The notes: generated by a model not told the origin, from the letters alone. Numbered from the stretch's first letter, positions 9,439 through 17,922 are shown. The stretch: DNA of 64,000 nucleotides from Halomonas sp. 7T (GCF_025643255.1 NZ_CP087112.1:2418001-2482000); one strand, 5' to 3'. Numbers and translations are program-made.

Positions 9439-9952
9439 TAATATGCATAACCTGCCAAACAGCCCTGAAACGTATTTTCTCGCTTAACAGCTCCTCATTC
9501 TGATCAAAAGGATACAACACCCATAACGGGCCGTACTCGCGGATAGGGATAGCCTTTTGATCGCGTTCGAGTGTCAAAATCACGTCATAATCATAAAAAT
9601 CGCTAACGGGAATGGTGGCTTCGTAACCGTTAAGCGCCAGCACATGCACGCTTTCACCCTCGGCATCCAGGTGCTCTAGCAAGGTACGCATTAGCGGCCC
9701 GCTATAGTGGCTAGTGCCTTCAGTCCATGGGGTGCTCGTTTTAAAAGTATGTTGTGATAATGACTGCAGCATTTCTCTATCAAAATGCGCTTCTCGATTA
9801 TGGCTATCAGCCGTATTCGTGCGTGCAATATTACCTTTCACTTGCAGAATCACAGGCCCATCCGGCGACGCCAATGCCGCCTGCGTTTCAGCTTGCCCCG
9901 CTTGAGGAATGCTGAACGCCAGCATAACCCACCCCAATAACAACGCTTTCAC
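9428..9952 (-). CDS. Periplasmic protein of the molybdopterin-oxidoreductase fold, no cysteine
   Basis: A protein of about 174 residues with an N-terminal signal peptide (hydrophobic stretch ending near QAGQAETQA). The rest resembles the short single-domain proteins annotated as molybdopterin-binding oxidoreductases: a VILQVKGNIAR opening, SHYSGPLMRTLLEHL, then a region LNGYEATIPVSDFYDYDVIL and YGPLWVLYPF. In sulphite-oxidase-type enzymes a cysteine binds the molybdenum; this protein has no cysteine at all, so it is probably not an enzyme of that kind. The GTG at 9952 is preferred; another GTG at 9958 sits too close to the AGG. Overlap with the membrane kinase suggests that it is a periplasmic sensing partner. 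Confidence 0.65.
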   Translation of the reverse strand: MKALLLGWVMLAFSIPQAGQAETQAALASPDGPVILQVKGNIARTNTADSHNREAHFDREMLQSLSQHTFKTSTPWTEGTSHYSGPLMRTLLEHLDAEGESVHVLALNGYEATIPVSDFYDYDVILTLERDQKAIPIREYGPLWVLYPFDQNEELLSEKIRFRAVWQVMHINVH

Positions 9953-10020
9953 AGCCACTACCTCGCTTTAAAGCGCTCAGAGCATAGCCTGATACATCCC
10001 GGCCACCCAGCGCGAGCAAT

Positions 10021-10061
10021 AAAAAAAGAGACAACGTAGAGGTTACGCCATCTCTTTTCGT
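10021..10061 (-). terminator. Probable terminator after the DUF2189 gene
   Basis: On the minus strand AAAGAGA pairs with TCTCTTT across a loop of about 16-18 bases and is followed by a run of Ts. It sits about 75 bases after the DUF2189 stop. Confidence 0.5.
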
Positions 10062-10135
10062 AGGTCAGGTAATTTACGCGTTTTTCGTCAACGAACGGAC
10101 GCCTTTAAACGGCTGCTGTTTTGAACGCGAAGCGA

Positions 10136-10972
10136 TTAGGTTTTTATCTCCTCAATAGTCTCAAAGCGCACGAGTTCCTCATAAGCGTGCCAGCTTGCAT
10201 GACCCAACACTGGCAATATAAGTGCTAAACCGATGTAAAAGGTCATTACCCCCACCAACACGCACCCTGTGAGGATGGCGGCCCAAAGCAGCATCGGGCG
10301 AAAGTTACGCGCAACGCAGCGTACACTCGCTTCTATGCCTTCCATAAACGTCAGGTCTTGATCCATTAAGGTAGGAATAGCCACTACGCTAATGGCAAAG
10401 GCACCAAAGGCGAGAATAGCGCCCGCCGCTGTGCCAACAGCCAACATGCCGATTCCTTCTGGGGTTGTGAGTAGCGCGGTGTAAAGCGTTGCGGGACTTG
10501 GCACTTCAAAGCCAAAAAACAGCGCGAACAGCAGCGTGGCTAGGCGAATCCAGGCAAGAAAGAAGATCATCATCATGACGCCCATCATCGCTAACTGCCC
10601 AGCGTGGGGTTTCCAACTACCAAATGCATCACCCAAATTAGGCGCTCTACCCTGCTCTAGCGCTTGGCTAATGCCATAAGAACCCACCGCGACCAAAGGG
10701 CCTACAAACATAAAACCTGCAATCATCGGCAATAGCCAATACCAGTATCCCAGAGTAAATGCCCCTAACGTAATAGCAATACTCAAGCCCACCCAAAACA
10801 TGCCGTAGGACAAACTAACGGCGGTGGCACGCCGGAAGTCTTCAAGGCCAGACGTTAACCAGGCACGCGGACGATCCATTCCCACTTTATTGATAGTGAT
10901 TTTAACTGAGGGTGTCTCTTTAGTTGTTGGCATATGTGCGTGGTCTTGTGTTTTTGTAGTGGTCGCATTCAT
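10136..10972 (-). CDS. DUF2189 family integral membrane protein
   Basis: A 278-residue protein with a hydrophilic N-terminus of about 50 residues and about six membrane segments. The pattern of an early DFRRATAVSLSYGMFW segment, then MFVGPLVAVGSYGISQALEQG, matches DUF2189 proteins, which often lie near respiratory genes in proteobacteria but have no assigned function. The ATG at 10972 has AGGAG seven bases upstream. It is a single gene with its own terminator, and I assign no biochemical role. Confidence 0.75.
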   Translation of the reverse strand: MNATTTKTQDHAHMPTTKETPSVKITINKVGMDRPRAWLTSGLEDFRRATAVSLSYGMFWVGLSIAITLGAFTLGYWYWLLPMIAGFMFVGPLVAVGSYGISQALEQGRAPNLGDAFGSWKPHAGQLAMMGVMMMIFFLAWIRLATLLFALFFGFEVPSPATLYTALLTTPEGIGMLAVGTAAGAILAFGAFAISVVAIPTLMDQDLTFMEGIEASVRCVARNFRPMLLWAAILTGCVLVGVMTFYIGLALILPVLGHASWHAYEELVRFETIEEIKT

Positions 10973-11029
10973 GGCATAACTCCTGTGATGTACCAGGGCT
11001 GCATTCTTGCCTTTAACATTAATTCCAAC

Positions 11030-11113
11030 TTAATGGCTTAACGTACTTTTAATGTAGTTGAACGCCGTAATACTGAGAGCCAATAAGGCTAGCAAGTACA
11101 AAAAATCCACCAT
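11030..11113 (-). CDS. Possible 27-residue single-span membrane peptide
   Basis: An ATG-initiated ORF, missed by a 60-residue cut-off, encodes 27 residues: an acidic first turn (MVDFLYLLALLALSIT), one continuous hydrophobic segment, then a basic end (KSTLSH). Length and layout resemble single-span small subunits such as KdpF, although no kdp gene is near. The ribosome site is weak (TAGG close to the ATG). It lies alone in the 288-base interval between uspA and the DUF2189 gene. It may be real or may be chance. Confidence 0.3.
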   Translation of the reverse strand: MVDFLYLLALLALSITAFNYIKSTLSH

Positions 11114-11202
11114 TAACCTATTCCCGCGAATTAAATTGATGCGTTAGCGCCTCCTAACATTCCCAAACGCACAAAAGCACCAGCGGCGACACCCGGCAGA
11201 AA

Positions 11203-11240
11203 CCACAACGCCAGGCTCAAGGCCTGGCGTTGTGGGCGTA
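11203..11240 (-). terminator. Strong hairpin terminator after uspA
   Basis: A 14-base-pair perfect stem (CCACAACGCCAGGC with its complement, loop TCAAG at 11217-11220) lies about 27 bases past the uspA stop. On the minus strand it is followed by TTTCTG, a short T tract. Confidence 0.7.
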
Positions 11241-11260
11241 AGTGCAGATACTCAGGGCGC

Positions 11261-11689
11261 CTACCGTACAATCATTACCGATATTTTCGCGTGGTGAACC
11301 ACGTGTTCGGCATTAGGCCCCAGTACGTAATCGACAAATTTCCGCTTATTGTGGGAAGCCATGACAATCAGGTCGACATCCAGCTTTTTGCCGGCCTTAA
11401 TAATGGCTTCCCAGGGTGAGCCATCCACAATCACACTCTGAGTTTGGATACTTTCAGGTATGTTCTTTTGGATGAACTCATGCTGCGCTTCTTTAATAGC
11501 GTCGTGCGCCTTTTTGGAAAAATCTTTCGGAAAATAAGCGCCCACCATGGGCATTTTAAATTCCGGCAGCACTGTCACAATATGCAGCGAAGCCCCAAAG
11601 GTTTCACATAGCGTAATTGCCGTGGGTAGCGCCTTCTTCCATGACGCCTCTTCGTTTAGATCCACCGGCAACAGAATCTTTTGGTACAT
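11261..11689 (-). CDS. Universal stress protein (UspA family) linked to a TRAP transporter
   Basis: A 142-residue single-domain Usp fold protein starting MYQKILLPVDLNEEASWKKA and ending with the usual HHAKISVMIVR strand. It lies 11 bases after the TAXI TRAP permease stop on the same strand, with its own AGGAG site, so it is very likely in that operon. In Halomonas elongata the UspA protein TeaD is encoded with the TeaABC ectoine TRAP carrier and modulates it; the gene here occupies the equivalent place behind a different TRAP type. The glycine-rich nucleotide motif is only partly kept (DYVLGPNAEHV where ATP-binding members have GxxG then GS), so ATP binding is uncertain. Confidence 0.85.
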   Translation of the reverse strand: MYQKILLPVDLNEEASWKKALPTAITLCETFGASLHIVTVLPEFKMPMVGAYFPKDFSKKAHDAIKEAQHEFIQKNIPESIQTQSVIVDGSPWEAIIKAGKKLDVDLIVMASHNKRKFVDYVLGPNAEHVVHHAKISVMIVR

Positions 11690-11700
11690 GGTGACCTCCT

Positions 11701-14304
11701 TTAAGCTGCGGCTGCCGCGTTATCCGGCCGGTCTGTATGACGGCGGCGGCGTTGAAGAAGAACCACTAAGGCAAAAATGGCAAAGCCAGGAATCCACATC
11801 CACTCCTTCGCCCAACGGTCTACCGGTGCAAGCACTTCGATGATCTCCTGGTCGAAGTCAAAACCGATATCCTGTGCCAAGCTGCCAAACTGAACAAAAT
11901 CAACGGTCGCTTGTTCACCGTCTATCCATAGCTCTATGCCTAGCTGCTCCATGCGTTCTTCAGCCGTATCGCCGCGAGGTACCGGCACAAGCAGGTAGGT
12001 GGTCATGGGATCACCAAAATCGTCTTCCCCTGCAATTTGGATGCGCAAGTTACTGCCATCCTCCACCTGACCTAGTGCCTCTGCAAACTGTGCCGGCGGA
12101 ACCGATTCGTAAGGGTCGTGAATACGATCCATCCAAAAGCCAGGACGGAACAGCGTAAAGGCCACCAACAGCAGCAACAGCGACTCATACCAGCGATTAC
12201 GAGCAATCATGTAACCCTGTGTTCCCGCTGCAAATATCAGCATAGCGGTGGTCGCGACGATGAACACGACAATCCCCTGCATAAACGTAACGTCAATCAA
12301 CAGCAGGTCGGTATTAAAGATAAACAGGAACGGTAGTGCGGCTGTGCGCAGGCTGTAGTAAAACGCCTGGAAGCCGGTACGCAGTGGGTCACCGCCGGAA
12401 ACCGCCGCAGCGGCAAACGAGGCGAGCCCCACGGGCGGCGTGACATCTGCCATGATCCCGAAATAGAACACAAATAAGTGCACGGCGATCAGCGGCACGA
12501 TAAGACCATTCTGCTGACCCAGCAGCACAATGACCGGTGCCATGAGTGCAGAGACCACAATGTAGTTAGCCGTAGTGGGCAGGCCCATGCCTAAAATCAA
12601 ACTCAGCAGTGCCGTTAGCAACAGAATCATCATCAGGTTGCCGCCGGAAAGGATTTCCACCACATCCGCCAACACTAGCCCTACGCCAGTTTGTGAAACG
12701 GCACCTACCACGATACCGGCGGTGGCGGTAGCAATACCAATACCGATCATATTACGGGCACCGGCGACCAGGCCGTCCCACAGATCCTTAAAGCCCTCTT
12801 TAACATCCGCGCCGAACTGGCTGTGGCCCCGGAAGAAAGCAATCACCGGACGCTGAGTGACCATGATAAAGATCATAAACATCGTCGCCCAAAACGCTGA
12901 CAGCCCTGGCGACATACGCTCCACCATCAAACACCACACCAGCACAATAACCGGCAGGATGTAGTGTAAGCCCACCATCACGGTGGGCCGTGTTTGAGGC
13001 AGCTTTACGACGGCTGAATTGGGGTCATCCATTTCCAGCTCTGGGTATTTCGAGCTGATCTTCAATAAGCCGATATACGTTACTGCTAAGCCCACGGCGA
13101 TTACCCAAGGAGTGGCCTCACCAAGCACCGGCTTAAGCCAGCCGAGCCCGTAATAAACGGCAAAAGAGAGGGCCATCAACAGTATCAGCCCCGTCATAAA
13201 GCCTAGGACCTTGTTAAGCAGCGGGCGCGCAGGGTTGCTTGAAGGCAGCCCCTTCATATCAGCCTTCAACGCCTCCAGATGCACGATATAAATCAACGCA
13301 ATATAGGAAATAATCGCTGGCAGAAAGGCGTGCTTGATAACATCAACGTAAGAAATGCCTACATATTCCACCATCAAAAAGGCAGCTGCCCCCATTACCG
13401 GCGGCATAATTTGACCATTCACCGACGAGGCGACTTCAACAGCACCCGCTTTTTCGGCGCTAAAGCCCACACGCTTCATCATCGGAATTGTAAAGGTGCC
13501 GGTGGTCACCGTATTGGCAATCGACGACCCCGAAATCAACCCGGTCATGCCCGACGCCACCACCGCCGCTTTAGCAGGGCCACCTTTAAAGTGGCCAAGC
13601 ATAGAAAAGGCTACTTTGATGAAATAGTTACCGGCACCCGCCTTATCCAATAGGGCACCAAACAGCACAAATAGGAAAACAAAACTGGTAGAAACCCCCA
13701 GCGCGATACCAAACACCCCTTGGGTACCCAACCACTGGTGATTAATCAACCCGCCTAGGCTAACGCCGCGGTGGGCCAATATGCCCGGCATGTGGGGGCC
13801 AAATAGCGAGTAAATAATAAACAAACCGGCCACAATCATCAGCGGCGGCCCTAGCGCACGCCGAGTGGCTTCCAGCAACATAACAATACCGATCACGCCA
13901 ATAACGATGTCTTGGGTAATCGGGCTGCCCGGGCGCCGAGCCAGGTCATCGTAAAATAGAAACAGATAAGCGCCGCAAAAAGCGGCTATCGCTGCAAACG
14001 CCCAATCCTGAAGAGGAATACGATCGCGCGGAGAGCGTTTTAAGGCGGGGTAAGCCATAAAGGCTAAAAACAGCGCAAACGCTAAATGTATCGAGCGTGA
14101 TTCAGTAGCACTGAACACCCCAAAACCCACCATGTAAGAGAGTGGTGATGCTATCCATAGCTGGAATAGCGACCACGCTGCCGCAATGCTTACCAGCAAT
14201 TTCCCCGGCACCCCCGCTGGCTTTCGTGCCCCGGAATCGCTGGATGCGACCATATCCTCCAGGTCAGTATCAGCGGCCGCCGAAGGTTGTTTGTCATCAC
14301 GCAT
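11701..14304 (-). CDS. TAXI-type TRAP transporter, fused DctQ-DctM permease with DUF3394 tail
   Basis: An 867-residue fused permease. After a hydrophilic N-terminus come the small-subunit-like helices, then the large permease with motifs GMTGLISGSSIANTVTTGTF and GMGLPTTANYIVVSALMAP, and a C-terminal DUF3394-like soluble insert (about residues 750-830) before a last membrane segment. This architecture is usual for TAXI-type TRAP systems, which import organic acids or amino acids with a sodium gradient. The frame continues upstream to 14352, but the ATG at 14304, preceded by CAGGGC, gives the normal N-terminus. It works with the binding protein encoded upstream. Substrate unknown. Confidence 0.9.
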   Translation of the reverse strand: MRDDKQPSAAADTDLEDMVASSDSGARKPAGVPGKLLVSIAAAWSLFQLWIASPLSYMVGFGVFSATESRSIHLAFALFLAFMAYPALKRSPRDRIPLQDWAFAAIAAFCGAYLFLFYDDLARRPGSPITQDIVIGVIGIVMLLEATRRALGPPLMIVAGLFIIYSLFGPHMPGILAHRGVSLGGLINHQWLGTQGVFGIALGVSTSFVFLFVLFGALLDKAGAGNYFIKVAFSMLGHFKGGPAKAAVVASGMTGLISGSSIANTVTTGTFTIPMMKRVGFSAEKAGAVEVASSVNGQIMPPVMGAAAFLMVEYVGISYVDVIKHAFLPAIISYIALIYIVHLEALKADMKGLPSSNPARPLLNKVLGFMTGLILLMALSFAVYYGLGWLKPVLGEATPWVIAVGLAVTYIGLLKISSKYPELEMDDPNSAVVKLPQTRPTVMVGLHYILPVIVLVWCLMVERMSPGLSAFWATMFMIFIMVTQRPVIAFFRGHSQFGADVKEGFKDLWDGLVAGARNMIGIGIATATAGIVVGAVSQTGVGLVLADVVEILSGGNLMMILLLTALLSLILGMGLPTTANYIVVSALMAPVIVLLGQQNGLIVPLIAVHLFVFYFGIMADVTPPVGLASFAAAAVSGGDPLRTGFQAFYYSLRTAALPFLFIFNTDLLLIDVTFMQGIVVFIVATTAMLIFAAGTQGYMIARNRWYESLLLLLVAFTLFRPGFWMDRIHDPYESVPPAQFAEALGQVEDGSNLRIQIAGEDDFGDPMTTYLLVPVPRGDTAEERMEQLGIELWIDGEQATVDFVQFGSLAQDIGFDFDQEIIEVLAPVDRWAKEWMWIPGFAIFALVVLLQRRRRHTDRPDNAAAAA

Positions 14305-14353
14305 ACGCTTGCCCTGCCTATGGTCAGCGCTGACAATCAGCGCTTTCAACAAG

Positions 14354-14382
14354 AAGCGCGGACACTCTGGGCGTCCGCGCTT
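14354..14382 (-). terminator. Attenuator-like hairpin between TAXI binding protein and permease genes
   Basis: A ten-base-pair stem AAGCGCGGAC/GTCCGCGCTT with a nine-base loop lies in the 132-base gap between the two genes. On the minus strand it is followed by CTTGTTG, a poor T run. It probably causes partial termination or protects the upstream message, giving more binding protein than permease. Confidence 0.55.
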
Positions 14383-14436
14383 TATTACTTGCGGTGAACG
14401 CTGTTCACCTGCTGCTCTTTATGTGGCGGTTCGGAA

Positions 14437-15417
14437 TTACTCGATCCAGCCACGCTCACGGTAGTAACGCTCTGCACCATCGTGCAGCGGCGCCGTTAGG
14501 CCGTCAGCAATCATGTCTTCTTCGTTCAGGTTTTCAAACGCTGGGTGGAGGCGCTTGAAACGATCGAAGTTTTCAAACACGGCCTTAACTGTTTCGTAAA
14601 TTACGTCTTCATCAACGGCAGTGGAAGAAACGAACGTTGCTGCAACACCAAAGGTTTCAACATCTTCGTCATTGCCACGATATAGGCCACCCGGGATCAC
14701 AGAGCGGGTGTAGTACGGATACTCTTCAATCAGTGCGTCAATTTCGTCGCCCGTTACCGGTACTAAACGCGCATCAATCGTCGTAGTGGCTTCTTGGATA
14801 GAACCGTTAGGGTGGCCTACCACGTACACCATGGCATCGATGTTGTTATCCGACAGTGCGGCGGACTGCTCAGCGGCATCCAACTGTGAGGCAAGGGCAA
14901 AGGTGTCTTCGTCCCAACCGAACGCATTCATGACCACATCCATGGTGTTACGCTGGCCAGAACCAGGATTACCAATGTTGACGCGCTTACCGGGGAAATC
15001 GGCAATCGTTTCAATACCGGAATCAGCACGAGCAACAACGGTGAGCGGCTCGCCGTGCATGGTAAATACGGCGCGCATATCTTCCCAAGGGCCCGTCTCT
15101 TCGAAATTGGCTTCGCCATTGTAAGCACGGTACTGGACATCCGACTGCACCACGCCCATGTCCAGCTCGCCGCTCTTCATGCCGTTAACGTTAGCGACCG
15201 AACCACCGGTAGACGGTGCATTACAGCGAATATTGTGCTCGTCGCTGCCGCGGTTAACCATCCGGCAAACCGACTGGCCCACCACATAGTAAACGCCGGT
15301 TTGACCACCGGTACCGATGGTAATGTAACGATCTTGAGCCACTGCCGGAGAGGCAAAGCTTGCCGCTGCAATCAGCGCGCCTGAAAAGGCAGCGGTAGAA
15401 AATACATGGCGTTTCAT
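14437..15417 (-). CDS. TAXI family TRAP transporter solute-binding protein
   Basis: A 326-residue periplasmic binding protein with a signal peptide ending near SFASPAVAQD. The mature part opens with YITIGTGGQTGVYYVVGQSV, the hallmark of the TAXI family, followed by CNAPSTGGSVANVNGMKSGE and VNIGNPGSGQRNT. It captures the solute for the fused permease encoded downstream. The start ATG has AGGTATTTCC upstream. Operon order is binding protein, permease, UspA. TAXI substrates known elsewhere include glutamate and other dicarboxylates; nothing here settles the choice. Confidence 0.92.
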   Translation of the reverse strand: MKRHVFSTAAFSGALIAAASFASPAVAQDRYITIGTGGQTGVYYVVGQSVCRMVNRGSDEHNIRCNAPSTGGSVANVNGMKSGELDMGVVQSDVQYRAYNGEANFEETGPWEDMRAVFTMHGEPLTVVARADSGIETIADFPGKRVNIGNPGSGQRNTMDVVMNAFGWDEDTFALASQLDAAEQSAALSDNNIDAMVYVVGHPNGSIQEATTTIDARLVPVTGDEIDALIEEYPYYTRSVIPGGLYRGNDEDVETFGVAATFVSSTAVDEDVIYETVKAVFENFDRFKRLHPAFENLNEEDMIADGLTAPLHDGAERYYRERGWIE

Positions 15418-15764
15418 GGAAATACCTCTTTATCTTGATGTTGTGAGCGTTATGCGCTTTGAAACCACCTGCAGAACGGTTCCCTTCAGGTGCCTCGATA
15501 TCAAAACGTTTTCAAGACAATCTTTTATCTGCATCGGCGGTTAGTGCCGATTTCTACTACTTTAGCGAAAAAACACGCGTTTGGCGAAACCCCATTCTGT
15601 CACAAGCACTTGTGTTTCAAGCACCGCTAACGCTAGGAATTTTTAAGTCTAGCGGGCTTAAACGTTTAGTAGGCGTTAATTGGTGCTCAGAGCGAAAGAA
15701 TATGCGTTTCGCGCATAGCCTATGAATATTTAAGCATGCACCTATCTTGCTTCAGGTTTAAGGC
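15418..15764. other. Intergenic region upstream of the TAXI TRAP operon
   Basis: This 347-base gap lies between the TAXI binding-protein start and the end of the DUF2798 gene, both on the minus strand. It must hold the TAXI promoter and the end of the preceding transcript. I see no convincing gene (a weak 88-codon plus-strand ORF has no ribosome site) and no clear operator or terminator. Confidence 0.5.
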
Positions 15765-15998
15765 TCATCCAGCTTTTTTGATAAGCGCTGCCGATAGCCG
15801 TTGCAGCCGTGGCGCACCAAGCAAAATCAAACAAAATGCGATGGGCCAAGCAATATAGAAAGCGCGCCACCAGCGCCCTAAAAAGCCTTCTATCAAGCCC
15901 GTATTTGCCCAGGTGATGACAAACGTCATCAGCGTGACCATGTAGATCGACATCAAAAATGCGAACACTAATGGGGCGAAGCGTGGGGGGAATATCAT
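15765..15998 (-). CDS. Small DUF2798 membrane protein
   Basis: A 77-residue protein with two membrane segments, starting MIFPPRFAPLVFAFLMSIYM and containing the second span FYIAWPIAFCLILLG, a pattern of the DUF2798 family. The open frame runs far upstream, but the ATG at 15998 with GGAG seven bases ahead is the natural start, and the upstream part overlaps the TRAP permease gene. It follows the DctM gene by 107 bases and may be read with it. Function unknown. Confidence 0.7.
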   Translation of the reverse strand: MIFPPRFAPLVFAFLMSIYMVTLMTFVITWANTGLIEGFLGRWWRAFYIAWPIAFCLILLGAPRLQRLSAALIKKAG

Positions 15999-16105
15999 CT
16001 TATCTCCAACGTAAATACGGCGTAGGGTAAGCGGCACAACATACAACAAAAAGAAATATACTAATAACCAAAAGCAGAACCAAAACAGGATGCACCGGCC
16101 AACTA

Positions 16106-17410
16106 TCAAACGTTGTAACCCAACATCGTCGGCAGCCACAGCGCAATGCTTGGAAAAATGGCAACCAGCGCCAGCGCGCATGCCATGGCCACTACAAACA
16201 GCAGTGCCCAACCGATAGTGTGCTCCAGACGTATCTTGGCGACTTCCGTCGTAACCATCAGGTTCACCGCGACGGGCGGTGTAAATTGTCCAATCGCAAT
16301 GTTCATGGCTAATAGAATCCCGAACCACACCGGGTTCCACTCAAAGTGCTGCATCACAGGAATCAGAATCGGCATCATAATCAGATAGATGGAGATCGCA
16401 TCCAGCAGCATACCGGCCACCAATACCGCTAACATCACGAGCACCAATAGCAGCACGCCGTTATCAGTCAGACTAATGATCCATTCGGCCAAATGGCGGA
16501 AGGTGCCCAGCATGGTGCCCGCCCAGGCAAAAATGCCTGCCAGGGCGATAATGAGCATCACCACCCCAGAAATAATCGCCGCTTCGCCGAGCAGCTCCCA
16601 TAAATCGCGTAGCGACAGCTCCTTGGTGAGAAACAGTCCCACCAGGGTGCCATAGGCCACCGCCACCACCGCAGCTTCGGTGGGCGTAAACAGGCCAGAG
16701 CGGAGACCACCTAAAATGAGCACCGGAGCAAAAAGGGCGGGCAGCGCCTGTTTAAACGTCGTGCGTACGCTGAGCAACTCAGCGCCTTCCACCGGCGTGC
16801 CGCCTTCCCATCCGTAGCGTTTAGAAACCATTAATGCCGGCACTAAAAGCGACAACCCCGCTAAAATGCCGGGAAAGAGGCCTGCCGCAAAAAGTGCGCG
16901 AAGGTCTACTCCGGGAACCACAATAGAGTAAAGAATCAGCGCCACCGACGGGGGAATCAAAATCGCCGTAGAGGCGGAGGCAGCAATCAGCGTGGCCGAA
17001 AACGGCTTGGGGTACCCAGCCTTCGTCATGCTTGGCAGCATCACCATGGCCACCGCTGCGGCGTCTGCGGGGCCGGAGCCGCTCATACCGCCCATAATCA
17101 TACACACCAGCACCGCCACCAGCGCCAAGCCACCATGGCGCGGGCCAATTAACGCTTGGGCAAAGCGCACTAAACGTAGCGCAACGCCAGAACGTTCAAA
17201 AATCAGCCCGGTAAGAATAAACAGCGGTATCGCAATTAACGGGTATTTAGCAATGCTGTTGTACGTGTTGGTGCCAAGCGTTGCCAGCATATCGGGTGAT
17301 AGCCCTGCCAAGATGCCTACTGAGCCTGCGAGCGCTAGCGAAAAAGCCACCGGCACACCGGCAATAAGCAGCCCGGCGAAGGCTAGGATCATCCAGCTAT
17401 CAGGCGTCAT
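16106..17410 (-). CDS. dctM: TRAP transporter large permease, DctM
   Basis: A 434-residue membrane protein of normal DctM length with about twelve hydrophobic segments. Family motifs include PLFILTGLIFERSGVALRLV, GGMSGSGPADAAAVAMVMLP and PSVALILYSIVVPG. It forms the sodium-driven transport channel with the small DctQ subunit; the two genes overlap by 11 bases, showing translational coupling. The extracytoplasmic partner DctP is encoded upstream. Likely substrates are C4-dicarboxylates or other organic acids. Confidence 0.93.
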   Translation of the reverse strand: MTPDSWMILAFAGLLIAGVPVAFSLALAGSVGILAGLSPDMLATLGTNTYNSIAKYPLIAIPLFILTGLIFERSGVALRLVRFAQALIGPRHGGLALVAVLVCMIMGGMSGSGPADAAAVAMVMLPSMTKAGYPKPFSATLIAASASTAILIPPSVALILYSIVVPGVDLRALFAAGLFPGILAGLSLLVPALMVSKRYGWEGGTPVEGAELLSVRTTFKQALPALFAPVLILGGLRSGLFTPTEAAVVAVAYGTLVGLFLTKELSLRDLWELLGEAAIISGVVMLIIALAGIFAWAGTMLGTFRHLAEWIISLTDNGVLLLVLVMLAVLVAGMLLDAISIYLIMMPILIPVMQHFEWNPVWFGILLAMNIAIGQFTPPVAVNLMVTTEVAKIRLEHTIGWALLFVVAMACALALVAIFPSIALWLPTMLGYNV

Positions 17411-17885
17411 TATTCAACTCCCCCTTCAACCGATCGCGGGTTTGCTGAACCAAGCGCCACAACATAGCGCCAGAAAGCACCGGTAACCAAAGAAGATACC
17501 ACCACTGAGGTAGCCCCAGGCCAGGCGAGAGCGATTCCCACTGATACTCCTGCCAAGCAAGCTTGCCGCCGTACCAGGTAATCAGCCCCAGCACGACCAG
17601 CCCGCACACTGCCTGGAACAAAATCAACGCACTCCGCCACCGCCCTGGCAGTGCGCGCTCTAAAAAACTAATGCGGATATGCCGGTTACGCCTCAGCGCC
17701 ACCGATGCACCCGCAAACGTCAGCACCACCAGTAGAAAAACCGAAAACTCTTCGGTAAACGAAAACGAGCCGCCGGTGAGGTAGCGTGTGACCACGTTCC
17801 CCAGGCTAATCAGCGAGATAACAACAAGAGACAGCGCACCAAGCCAGCGTTCGGGGCGCGCATCGGGAAAGCCTTTCATCGGCAA
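17400..17885 (-). CDS. dctQ: TRAP transporter small permease, DctQ
   Basis: A 161-residue protein with four membrane segments and the family pattern GGSFSFTEEFSVFLLVVLTFAG followed by ALRRNRHIRISFLERALPG. It is the small integral subunit that joins DctM. The ATG at 17885 is preceded by AGAGGTTGCCG. It lies 58 bases behind dctP, with an intrinsic hairpin in that gap. Confidence 0.92.
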   Translation of the reverse strand: MPMKGFPDARPERWLGALSLVVISLISLGNVVTRYLTGGSFSFTEEFSVFLLVVLTFAGASVALRRNRHIRISFLERALPGRWRSALILFQAVCGLVVLGLITWYGGKLAWQEYQWESLSPGLGLPQWWYLLWLPVLSGAMLWRLVQQTRDRLKGELNNDA

Positions 17886-17894
17886 CCTCTTAAA

Positions 17895-17922
17895 AAAGCT
17901 ACCGGCCCAGTCATCGGGCCGG
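17895..17922 (-). terminator. Intrinsic terminator/attenuator between dctP and dctQ
   Basis: On the minus strand a seven-base-pair GC stem CCGGCCC/GGGCCGG is followed by TAGCTTTTTT. It sits right after dctP and before dctQ, so it should lower permease expression relative to the binding protein. Confidence 0.7.

Noticed and set aside
15459-15725. 88-codon ORF in the gap upstream of the TAXI operon
   Set aside because: No ribosome site, no recognisable domain, and composition unlike neighbouring genes.
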